Source: Spirochaetaceae bacterium (GTDB lineage: Bacteria > Spirochaetota > Spirochaetia > DSM-27196 > SKKC01). Taken from it: DNA of 39,701 bases. Each line of letters begins with the position of its first letter. Position 1 is the first letter of the stretch. The notes below the pieces were generated by a model that did no database searches, had not been told where the DNA came from, and was given only the letters and a program-made list of their open reading frames with translations. Below are positions 33,691 to 39,701 of the stretch, piece by piece. The stretch covers positions 1 to 39,701 of the forward strand of contig SKXQ01000109.1 of the NCBI GenBank assembly GCA_007128315.1, written 5' to 3'. A program made the translations under genes and the position numbers.

Positions 33691-34167
33691 TCAACTGCTG
33701 ATTCGGTTAAGCTGCTGCAGCTCGCGAACATTAAAGAGTCGTCGGATATTCAGGATGATGAGATAGGTCTCGTCACGATGGACAACACCTTCGATGTACT
33801 CGGCGCCAATTCCCGAGATCATCTCGGGAGGGCGTTGAATGCTGCTTCGTTCCACCGAAACGACCCGATCAACTTTGTCGATCACGACCGCAAGCTGAAC
33901 TCCGTCGAGGTTGATAATGACGAAGCCACTGAGCAGCTCATCACCTTCGTCGAGCTCAGCGGCCTGAATCTGAAAACGTCGATGCAGGTTGATAACGGGT
34001 ATGATGTCTCCGCGGAGATTGAAGATCCCTTCCACATATGCCGGAGCGTTGGGAATCGGACGAACATCCTCGACCTTAACGATACCTTCAACATCCATGA
34101 TATTGATGCCGTACTTCTCCGGGCCGAGCTGAAAACTTACTAACTGTAACTGCTCCACTGGGGCCAT
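33691..34167 (-). CDS. cheW: Chemotaxis coupling protein CheW
   Basis: CheW links chemoreceptors to the CheA kinase in polar arrays. The 158-residue product starts MAPVEQLQLVSFQLGPEKYG and shows the CheW core: INIMDVEGIVKVEDVRPIPN at about 21-40, YVEGIFNLRGDIIPVINLHR at about 44-63 (the NLRG motif), and a second beta domain ending in LIILNIRRLFN. I start at ATG 34167, with AGAGGA 7 bases upstream. The frame runs 29 codons further up without family similarity. No other chemotaxis gene is nearby, and spirochaetes often have several cheW copies. It heads the minus-strand string. Confidence 0.94.
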   Translation of the reverse strand: MAPVEQLQLVSFQLGPEKYGINIMDVEGIVKVEDVRPIPNAPAYVEGIFNLRGDIIPVINLHRRFQIQAAELDEGDELLSGFVIINLDGVQLAVVIDKVDRVVSVERSSIQRPPEMISGIGAEYIEGVVHRDETYLIILNIRRLFNVRELQQLNRISS

Positions 34168-34198
34168 TATGCGTTCCTCTCGGGACTGATCTTGAGTC

Positions 34199-34227
34199 AG
34201 CATATTCTGATACGCCCTGCAATACAA
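34199..34227 (-). promoter_or_regulatory. Possible promoter of cheW
   Basis: On the minus strand TTGTAT (34227-34222) and TATGCT (34204-34199) are 17 bases apart. The matches are three and four of six, so this is weak. The start point would be about 25 bases before the cheW ATG. The intergenic region (34168-34408) must hold divergent promoters for cheW and the glycogen synthase gene. Confidence 0.25.
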
Positions 34228-34305
34228 GCGACACGCGCGAACAGACGACGTCATAGTGGTCGTTTTCGACCTCCGGGAGATCAGGTTTGCGCGATCCGCG
34301 CTGGA

Positions 34306-34334
34306 TTCCCAATACCGAAAAACAAGACTACAAT
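34306..34334 (+). promoter_or_regulatory. Predicted promoter of the glycogen synthase gene
   Basis: TTCCCA (34306-34311, four of six) and TACAAT (34329-34334, five of six) are 17 bases apart. The start point would be near 34341, giving a leader of about 68 bases that contains the 10-bp inverted repeat. Confidence 0.45.
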
Positions 34335-34348
34335 CAGCGCACAGAGGT

Positions 34349-34385
34349 TACAGGATACCCGGTTGCAACAAACTTGTATCCTGTA
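34349..34385 (+). repeat. Perfect 10-bp inverted repeat in the glycogen synthase leader
   Basis: TACAGGATAC (34349-34358) and GTATCCTGTA (34376-34385) are exact reverse complements around a 17-base loop. They lie just after the predicted start point and end 8 bases before the GGAGG ribosome site (34394-34398). As RNA they would form a leader hairpin near the ribosome site. As DNA they could be paired half-sites for a repressor, 27 bases centre to centre. Confidence 0.6.
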
Positions 34386-34408
34386 CCGTACGTGGAGGCG
34401 CGGTAAGA

Positions 34409-35623
34409 ATGTCAAAAGAGAGCGTGAGCAGGATCGTTTTGTGTACCAATGAATATCCCCCTGAGATCTACGGAGGGGCAGGTGTTCACGTTGATTATCT
34501 CAGCCGGGCCCTCAGCAAGTTCATACAGGTTGACGTCAGGTGTTTCGGGGATCAGGAGGCTGCATCGGACGGGCTGTCCGTGCGGGGTTATCGGCCATGG
34601 GCGGAATTAGCGTCGCGAGGCAGACCCGAGCACCTCAGCGCGTTCAACGCCCTGACCACAAATCTGGCGATGATCCGCGACGACCTCGAGGCTGACGTTG
34701 TGCACTGCCATACCTGGTATACCTACCTCGCCGGGCTGGTCGCTCGGGAGCTCTGGGAAGTCCCTCTCGTTGTGACCGCTCACTCACTGGAACCGCTCCG
34801 TCCATGGAAACGCGAGCAACTCGGTGGAGCATATCAGGTCAGCAGCTGGGTTGAACGACAGGCAATGGAGACTGCGGACCGTGTGATTGCCGTTTCGAAC
34901 GAGACAGCTCGAGACATCGAGAGAGTGTATCCCGGCGCTTCCGGCAAAATCGAAGTCATTTATAACGGGATAGACGCGAACGAGTACCGACCGGTACCCA
35001 GCCGTGAGATTCCCGATCGCTTCGGAATCGATGATAGCCGTCCCTATGTGCTGTTCGTCGGCCGAATTACGCGACAGAAAGGCATTATCCACTTTGTCGA
35101 CGCCATCAGACATATTGACCCTGAAGCACAGATCGTGCTCGTCGCCGGTGCCCCCGATACACCGGAGATCGCCCGGGAAATGCAGGAGCACATCGCCGCA
35201 GCCCAGAACGCCCACGATGCAATATTCTGGATTCGGGAGATGCTCTCGGTCGAGGAAAAAACCGGCCTGTACAGTCACGCCGCCGTCTTCTGCTGTCCGA
35301 GCGTGTACGAGCCCTTTGGCATCATCAATCTCGAGGCAATGGCCTGCGAAGCTCCCGTTGTTTCTTCATCGGTCGGAGGGATTCCGGAAGTTGTTGTCGA
35401 CGGAGAGACCGGAATTCTCGTTGATCCGGATCTGATCCCCGATACGTTTACCCCCCGTGACCCCGAACTGTATGCCCGAAGGCTTGCACAGAGCATAAAC
35501 ACGGTACTTCGCGATCCCGAACGTGCACGCAGCTATGGCACCGAAGGACGACTACGGGCTGTAGAGCACTTCAGCTGGGATCACATCGCGGCGGAGACAG
35601 TCCGACTTTACAACCGGCTCTGA
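34409..35623 (+). CDS. glgA: Glycogen synthase, GT4 (actinobacterial GlgA/GlgM) type
   Basis: This glucosyltransferase probably extends alpha-1,4-glucan, or makes maltose 1-phosphate as the mycobacterial relative GlgM does, from a nucleotide-glucose donor. The 404-residue product starts near VLCTNEYPPEIYGGAGVHVD (about 10-29), which is typical of the Corynebacterium-type GlgA family and not of the longer GT5 enzymes. It has the GT4 motif VLFVGRITRQKGIIHFVDAI at about 214-233 and the donor-site E-x7-E of YEPFGIINLEAMACEAPVV (Glu301 and Glu309). I start at ATG 34409, 10 bases after GGAGG. The frame runs 51 codons further upstream through the promoter and inverted repeat without similarity. GH57 branching enzyme nearby supports a role in glycogen. 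Confidence 0.88.
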   Translation: MSKESVSRIVLCTNEYPPEIYGGAGVHVDYLSRALSKFIQVDVRCFGDQEAASDGLSVRGYRPWAELASRGRPEHLSAFNALTTNLAMIRDDLEADVVHCHTWYTYLAGLVARELWEVPLVVTAHSLEPLRPWKREQLGGAYQVSSWVERQAMETADRVIAVSNETARDIERVYPGASGKIEVIYNGIDANEYRPVPSREIPDRFGIDDSRPYVLFVGRITRQKGIIHFVDAIRHIDPEAQIVLVAGAPDTPEIAREMQEHIAAAQNAHDAIFWIREMLSVEEKTGLYSHAAVFCCPSVYEPFGIINLEAMACEAPVVSSSVGGIPEVVVDGETGILVDPDLIPDTFTPRDPELYARRLAQSINTVLRDPERARSYGTEGRLRAVEHFSWDHIAAETVRLYNRL

Positions 35624-35647
35624 CTTTCCTGCCGGATTCCCGACATG

Positions 35648-35677
35648 TTCACAGAAGCGGACCCCCTGCTGTATACT
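35648..35677 (+). promoter_or_regulatory. Predicted promoter of the diguanylate cyclase gene
   Basis: TTCACA (35648-35653, five of six) and TATACT (35672-35677, five of six) are 18 bases apart. The expected start point (35683-35686) nearly coincides with the ATG at 35686, and no ribosome site precedes that ATG, so the mRNA may be leaderless. Confidence 0.55.
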
Positions 35678-35685
35678 CAGCCATC

Positions 35686-36780
35686 ATGGTAGCAAGTGGC
35701 TCTGTCCGGACACCACGGGAGCCGGTGGCACTACATCAGTCGCAGGCCCTTCTGCGCCATCTGGCAAAACTCGCATTAGCCGGACATCTTGCGATTCTCG
35801 TGGCGGTTTGGGCAGCAGGCCTTACCATACTCGTTGCCATAAATGTTGCCAGCGTCGTAATTTATGCAACTGCACTGGTCTTGAACCGTCGCCGGGCATA
35901 CGTCGCCGTAATGATGATCGGCCTGGCCGAAGTGATCATACATGCGTGGGTTGCGACGGCCATCCTCGGCTGGTCATCCGGTTTTCACATTTACGTTCTT
36001 ACCCTGGTGCCACTGGTATACTTCTTCGATCCCTGGCCGCTGCAATATCGCGTTGCCAGCTCGATATTTGTCGCTGTCGTATATGTGGCCCTCGCATGGA
36101 CCGCGGGCCGACTATATTCGGAAGATCCTCGACCCTTTGTTCTCTGGTTCAGGTACGGTAATCTGCTGTTCGGTGCGACTATTCTTTCCTTACTTTCATT
36201 CTTCTACGGAAAGGCAATCGGCAGGGTTCAATACGAACTGCAGATACAGAACGTGCAGCTTGACACGCTTGCCCGCAAGGATGCCCTGACCGGTATAGCG
36301 AATCGGCGTGAGGCTCAGGCAACGCTGGATCTGCACCACGTGCACCTTGAGCGCGACGGCGGCACATTCGGCGTCTTACTGGTTGATCTGGATCATTTCA
36401 AGAAAATAAACGACACCCTGGGCCATGACCGTGGCGACCTCGTTCTCAAACACGCTGCCGACAGTCTTCGCCGCAATATGCGGGCGGACGACTTTCTCTC
36501 TCGCTGGGGTGGCGAAGAGTTTCTGGCAATCCTGCCCCGCGCCGATCTCCATGGAGCCCTGACTGTCGCGGAGAAGATGCGCCTGAACCTGCAGAATGAC
36601 GTGCACGTGAAGGCTGGCACACCAACACCGATTACCTGCACCATAGGTGTATCCGTCTGCACGGGAACATCAGTCATAAACGCGGTCCTGAAAGACGCGG
36701 ACGAAGCGCTCTATTGCGGCAAGGAGAGCGGCCGCAATCGGGTGGTCGCCGGTCGCATCGCGCAGGCATTATCGCCATGA
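35686..36780 (+). CDS. Membrane diguanylate cyclase (GGDEF)
   Basis: This enzyme should make cyclic di-GMP from two GTP. The 364-residue product has about six membrane helices in residues 25-175 (for example LAILVAVWAAGLTILVAINV and LLFGATILSLLSFFYG), a short linker helix, then a GGDEF domain at about 195-355. The active-site loop is RWGGEEF (Gly275-Phe279). The DLDHFKKINDTLGHDRGD block (about 234-251) carries the metal-binding Asp. An inhibitory-site motif R-x-x-D (RADD, 266-269) sits five residues before GGEEF, so product feedback is expected. No periplasmic sensor domain is evident, so the membrane part may sense. It follows the glycogen synthase gene by 62 bases but has its own predicted promoter. 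A GTG at about 35725 is an alternative start. Confidence 0.9.
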   Translation: MVASGSVRTPREPVALHQSQALLRHLAKLALAGHLAILVAVWAAGLTILVAINVASVVIYATALVLNRRRAYVAVMMIGLAEVIIHAWVATAILGWSSGFHIYVLTLVPLVYFFDPWPLQYRVASSIFVAVVYVALAWTAGRLYSEDPRPFVLWFRYGNLLFGATILSLLSFFYGKAIGRVQYELQIQNVQLDTLARKDALTGIANRREAQATLDLHHVHLERDGGTFGVLLVDLDHFKKINDTLGHDRGDLVLKHAADSLRRNMRADDFLSRWGGEEFLAILPRADLHGALTVAEKMRLNLQNDVHVKAGTPTPITCTIGVSVCTGTSVINAVLKDADEALYCGKESGRNRVVAGRIAQALSP

Positions 36781-36838
36781 TCAGACTACCCGAACGTTCA
36801 CACTCGTCCGCCGTGGAACGGCCACACCGGCTTCCGTC

Positions 36839-36863
36839 AGGGCAACCGCTCTACGGTCGCCCT
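36839..36863 (-). terminator. Hairpin containing the stop codon of the GGT-family gene
   Basis: On the minus strand AGGGCGACCG (36863-36854) and CGGTTGCCCT (36848-36839) form a 10-bp stem with one G-U pair and a 5-base loop. The TAG stop (36853-36851) lies in the loop. No U run follows. It also lies in the convergent gap after the diguanylate cyclase gene, so it may act in both directions. Confidence 0.45.
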
Positions 36864-39121
36864 GCCCTGCCGCGAGCATCTTCTTCTCTGCTCTCAGCAC
36901 CGGTGAGTATATCTCCGCTCGCGTGATCTTCAACGACGATGACGTTCTGCCTGCCAAAATACCCCGCCCATTCGACGCGTTGACCACGAGCCTCAAGACT
37001 GTCCCACACCTCTTGAGAAAACCGGTCCTGTTCCAGAGCAAGTCGCGTCTGGACAGCAAAAGGATAGTTTGTGGCGGCAAAAGCCTGAGGCTGAAAACGC
37101 GGCATATCCACAGCATCCTGAGGGTGCATGCCGAACTCGACGATATGCATGAACTGCTGTAACTGCCCCTGTGGCTGGAAGTCAGCGCCCGTGTTCCCTC
37201 CGGCGATGTAGGGAGTCCCTTCCCTCAAAACGAGATATGGCCCCGCCGAATGCCTGACCTTTTTTCCCGGCTCTATGCGATTGATATCGTCCGGATCAGA
37301 CTGCATGAACGAAAGACGTTCATTGAAGGTGATTCCGGTTTCACCGGCAATCATGAAACTCGCCCCGATCGAGGACGTAATTGCCGCCACATTTCCGTAG
37401 CGGTCCACAACATGAAAGGTTGATGTATTGGTCCCGCTGGCCGGTGCAATTCCAAGAATGTCGTCGACGGGATGTTCGAGAGATCCCGTCATAGAAATCA
37501 TATCCCGCTGAGCGCGTATATGCTCATCACCAAGAAGGAGATCAACAGGAACGTCAACGAACGAAGGATCGGCAACGTAACGGTTTCGATCCGCGAAGGC
37601 GAGCTTAATTGCTTCCGCCATCATGTGTACGCTGTCCGCATCGAGCGGCTCACGCTCCGAGAAGTCAAAACCTTCCAGAATACGCAGCGCCTGAAGCTGT
37701 GTAATCCCCTGACTGTTTGGAGGAACCTGAAAAACCTGCAGCCCCCGGTAGTCGATGGTAATAGGATCAACAAGACCGAAATCGGTAAACTCGGAGAAAT
37801 CCGATAAAACGAAGAGTCCCCCGTTTTCATTCGAGAAACGAACTATATCTTCGGCAACAGGACCCCGATAGAAATAGTCGAGCGCGGATTGCAGCGCTGT
37901 ACGCTCACCAAGACTGCGTGCTGAGCGGTACGCGTCGGCGAGGTTTTCGAAGGTACGACTCAGGTTTTCGTTCACAAGCGTCTCGCCGACCTCAGGCAGT
38001 TCACCGCCAGGAAGAAACACGTCGGCGGAATCAGGGAGGGTCGAAATAAAACCTGACCGTGAGGGGAGCCAGTTCATCATTTGTCTGGTGACCGTGAAAC
38101 CGTTCCTGGCCGTATCAATCGCCGGAGCAAGCAGATCGTCGAGAGGAAGACTTCCAAACTCTTCAAGAAGGGCGATATAGCCGGCCCACGCACCGGGAAC
38201 GTTCGACCGGTGAACACCGTTCGTACGATGGCGATCGTTTTCCTGGAAGAACTCCGGTGTCGCGGCCATCGGTACCGGTCCGACCCCGTCTATAGCGTAC
38301 ACCCTGCCATCCATAGCGTCGAAGTACAGAATCCAGCTTCCTCCACCGAGCGCGTGCGACAGAAAAGGCTCAACGACCGATATCACGGTTGCCAGGGTAA
38401 AAACCGCATCCGCAGCGGTACCACCGGCTTCAAGAACGTCCATTGCCGCGTCAACGGCGGCGTAGTGACTCGCCACTGCGGCGAAACCTCCGGCGTACAG
38501 GCCAGGAGCTGCGGTACCTCCACGCACTGCGCGTCTGAGGTCGGTCCGGGCCTCCGCTGAGAATGAAGCCTCAAGAAGATCCGCAGGTGCCGGGCCACCG
38601 CGTGAGCCCGTCTCGACGAGCACTGGTGTCGTGTCGCCTGTCTCTGCACGGCTGAGCAGAGCCGTTGAGAGCGAACGAAACTGCTCGGTCAGGCCTGGAA
38701 TTGAACTCGAAACAGACCCTGTTCCTCCGTTGGATTCGACGATAGCTTCAGCAAGACGATCGAGCACGCTGATAACCGAGTCGCCATATTCCGCTTCAAT
38801 GGCCTGCTGCGCGAATCGTTCGTGCCGCAGAAGCTCACCCTGGCTGCCAATCATATCCAGGTATGCGTCGACAACTATACCGTCTCGAAGGCTGAGCTCG
38901 AGGGCAGTGGTCCAACCGTACTCGTTTACTTCATCGGCGTAGCCCCGATACACCCCGTCCGATAGATCGATCCCACGGTTACAGGATAGAACGAGGAAAA
39001 CGCAGACCACAGCGATGAAATACGGACCGGACGCTCCAAAAAACCGCTTGCATAGTCCAGCTATACGATTAATTCTCGTGTGCGTCGTGTAGACAGTACG
39101 ATTTTTCTGCATGTCCATCAT
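36851..39121 (-). CDS. Gamma-glutamyltranspeptidase-family lipoprotein with extra N-terminal domain
   Basis: This is a predicted envelope-anchored Ntn-hydrolase of the GGT family, which cleaves gamma-glutamyl compounds such as glutathione. With the ATG at 39121 it has 756 residues, more than the usual 530-580. Residues about 30-47 form a lipoprotein signal (YFIAVVCVFLVLSC). Next comes an extra about 150-residue domain that starts DGVYRGYADEVNEYGWTTAL, with LSLRDGIVVDAYLDMIG. This resembles FMN_bind-type domains. The GGT part begins near residue 210 (YAAVDAAMDVLEAGGTAADA) and carries the nucleophile Thr in ASGTNTSTFHVVDRYGN (about Thr566) and the Gly pair IAGGNTGADFQPQG. The Thr normally following the nucleophile is Ser and the next His is Thr. 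Start choice is uncertain (39145, 39121 or 39112). Confidence 0.85.
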   Translation of the reverse strand: MMDMQKNRTVYTTHTRINRIAGLCKRFFGASGPYFIAVVCVFLVLSCNRGIDLSDGVYRGYADEVNEYGWTTALELSLRDGIVVDAYLDMIGSQGELLRHERFAQQAIEAEYGDSVISVLDRLAEAIVESNGGTGSVSSSIPGLTEQFRSLSTALLSRAETGDTTPVLVETGSRGGPAPADLLEASFSAEARTDLRRAVRGGTAAPGLYAGGFAAVASHYAAVDAAMDVLEAGGTAADAVFTLATVISVVEPFLSHALGGGSWILYFDAMDGRVYAIDGVGPVPMAATPEFFQENDRHRTNGVHRSNVPGAWAGYIALLEEFGSLPLDDLLAPAIDTARNGFTVTRQMMNWLPSRSGFISTLPDSADVFLPGGELPEVGETLVNENLSRTFENLADAYRSARSLGERTALQSALDYFYRGPVAEDIVRFSNENGGLFVLSDFSEFTDFGLVDPITIDYRGLQVFQVPPNSQGITQLQALRILEGFDFSEREPLDADSVHMMAEAIKLAFADRNRYVADPSFVDVPVDLLLGDEHIRAQRDMISMTGSLEHPVDDILGIAPASGTNTSTFHVVDRYGNVAAITSSIGASFMIAGETGITFNERLSFMQSDPDDINRIEPGKKVRHSAGPYLVLREGTPYIAGGNTGADFQPQGQLQQFMHIVEFGMHPQDAVDMPRFQPQAFAATNYPFAVQTRLALEQDRFSQEVWDSLEARGQRVEWAGYFGRQNVIVVEDHASGDILTGAESREEDARGRAGRP

Positions 39122-39128
39122 AAAAGTG

Positions 39129-39157
39129 AGTATAACCCGGGACATGACGCGCGTCGA
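39129..39157 (-). promoter_or_regulatory. Predicted promoter of the GGT-family gene
   Basis: On the minus strand TCGACG (39157-39152, four of six) and TATACT (39134-39129, five of six) are 17 bases apart. The start point would be about 39122, next to the ATG at 39121. No clear ribosome site precedes any candidate ATG, so a very short or absent leader is possible. Confidence 0.4.
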
Positions 39158-39171
39158 GAAACGGGGAACGA

Positions 39172-39701
39172 TCAGTATCGATAGCGAAAACCGGTCTGCG
39201 GAACGAGATCGATCCGTATCTGTTCGTTGAACGGGCGATCGATACCTTCCCAGACGCCGGCGTACAGAACTTCGATCGGAAACGAGAAATGCTCGAAAAG
39301 CACGATCTCGATCCCGAGCCCACCACCAAGACCAATGCTGGGGACGAAAGGTTCCGAGGCCGAGGTGTCAAAGTCACCCCGATCGATTCGGCCTCCGTGC
39401 GAGACACCTCCGACGAGATACAGTTGTCCGGACACCCGGTCACTGTAGTCCGACGCGAAGACACTGCGGTTCACCTGAAAGCCAATGGAGTAGTCCAGAA
39501 CAAAAGGATAGGTGGTCTCGGTCTGGGCCGGAAAATACAGGATTCCGCCTGCAATCTGAAAGCCCGTGGGACCGAACCAGCGTTGATAACTGAGCCCTGC
39601 ACCGCTGATCAGACCATACTGAAAGCCAAGGGCCTCGGGAAAACGATCCCTGTTCAGTTCCGGTGATGAATGTGACGGTACTTGATCGGCCATCAGTCCG
39701 G
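39172..39701 (-). CDS. Outer-membrane beta-barrel-like protein, N-terminus outside window
   Basis: I recognise no named family. At least 173 residues are visible, and the frame stays open to the window edge, so the N-terminus (probably with a signal peptide) is likely missing. The sequence shows alternating polar and apolar strands with glycine-rich turns (GLISGAGLSYQRWFGPTGFQ, VSGQLYLVGGVSHGG, IGLGGGLGIEIVLFEHFSFP). It ends FRYRY, an aromatic C-terminus like that of outer-membrane barrels recognised by the Bam machinery. This fits a small barrel or an OmpA-like/porin-like protein. It ends 50 bases before the GGT-family start. Confidence 0.6.
   Translation of the reverse strand, partial: GLMADQVPSHSSPELNRDRFPEALGFQYGLISGAGLSYQRWFGPTGFQIAGGILYFPAQTETTYPFVLDYSIGFQVNRSVFASDYSDRVSGQLYLVGGVSHGGRIDRGDFDTSASEPFVPSIGLGGGLGIEIVLFEHFSFPIEVLYAGVWEGIDRPFNEQIRIDLVPQTGFRYRY

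Noticed and set aside
35614-35635. Possible hairpin CCGGC/GCCGG across the glycogen synthase stop codon
   Set aside because: Only 5 bp of stem with a 12-base loop and no U-run; too weak to call a terminator, though it resembles the stop-codon hairpins elsewhere.
1-39701. CRISPR arrays, tRNA or rRNA genes, insertion sequences
   Set aside because: No regularly spaced direct repeats, cloverleaf-like sequence, transposase or terminal repeats were seen. The only short tandem array is the MraZ box set.

Overview
This window is chromosomal DNA from a spirochaete, most likely a free-living or loosely host-associated member of the Spirochaetales/Spirochaetaceae with a moderately high GC content. That assignment rests on three things seen here. 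There is a flagellar operon of spirochaetal gene order that includes the periplasmic-flagellum collar gene flbB. That operon continues directly from hslVU and from a shortened division/cell-wall (dcw) cluster, an arrangement known from Borrelia and Treponema. There is also a set of spirochaete-type genes (cheW, a DegT-like protein, nadK, recN). The ends of the window cut a flgE gene (left) and an outer-membrane-type protein gene (right). No RNA gene, insertion sequence, CRISPR array or prophage was seen, and no stretch longer than about 250 bases lacks a gene.

Region A (1-23568, all minus strand) is one dense string read from right to left: mraZ, rsmH, ftsL, murF, ftsW, ftsQ, ftsA, ftsZ, xerD, a TPR lipoprotein, dprA, xerC, hslV, hslU, flgB, flgC, fliE, fliF, fliG, fliH, fliI, fliJ, flbB, fliK, flgD, flgE. 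Many neighbours overlap by 1-17 bases. The string starts at a recognisable promoter followed by four 10-bp MraZ-type boxes. Two internal gaps carry possible extra signals: a 9-bp inverted repeat between hslU and flgB, and a good sigma70-type promoter with a small dyad between fliE and fliF. The string joins peptidoglycan precursor synthesis, septum assembly, chromosome dimer resolution, DNA uptake/recombination, the HslUV protease, and basal body, export and hook proteins. mraY, pbp/ftsI, murC, murD, murE and murG are missing from the cluster.

Region B (23646-34227, minus strand) reads cheW, a DegT/aminotransferase-like protein that has lost its PLP lysine, nadK, recN, an unknown helical protein, an unknown propeller-like membrane-anchored protein, a LytM/M23-like protein without its metal ligands, a zinc-ribbon methyltransferase, DUF4912, and a GH57 alpha-glucan branching enzyme. 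It ends in a hairpin that contains the stop codon.

Region C (34306-36780, plus strand) diverges from cheW. It holds an ADP-glucose-type glycogen synthase, whose leader contains a perfect 10-bp inverted repeat, and a membrane diguanylate cyclase that may be translated from a leaderless mRNA.

Region D (36839-39701, minus strand) holds a gamma-glutamyltranspeptidase-family lipoprotein with an extra FMN_bind-like N-terminal domain, and the C-terminal part of a beta-barrel-like envelope protein.

The glycogen genes (GH57 branching enzyme with DUF4912, and the synthase) lie on both sides of the cheW string and presumably work in the same storage pathway. Several gene starts were moved downstream from the longest open frame because a strong Shine-Dalgarno sequence (often TGGGAGGGG) lies inside the longer frame.
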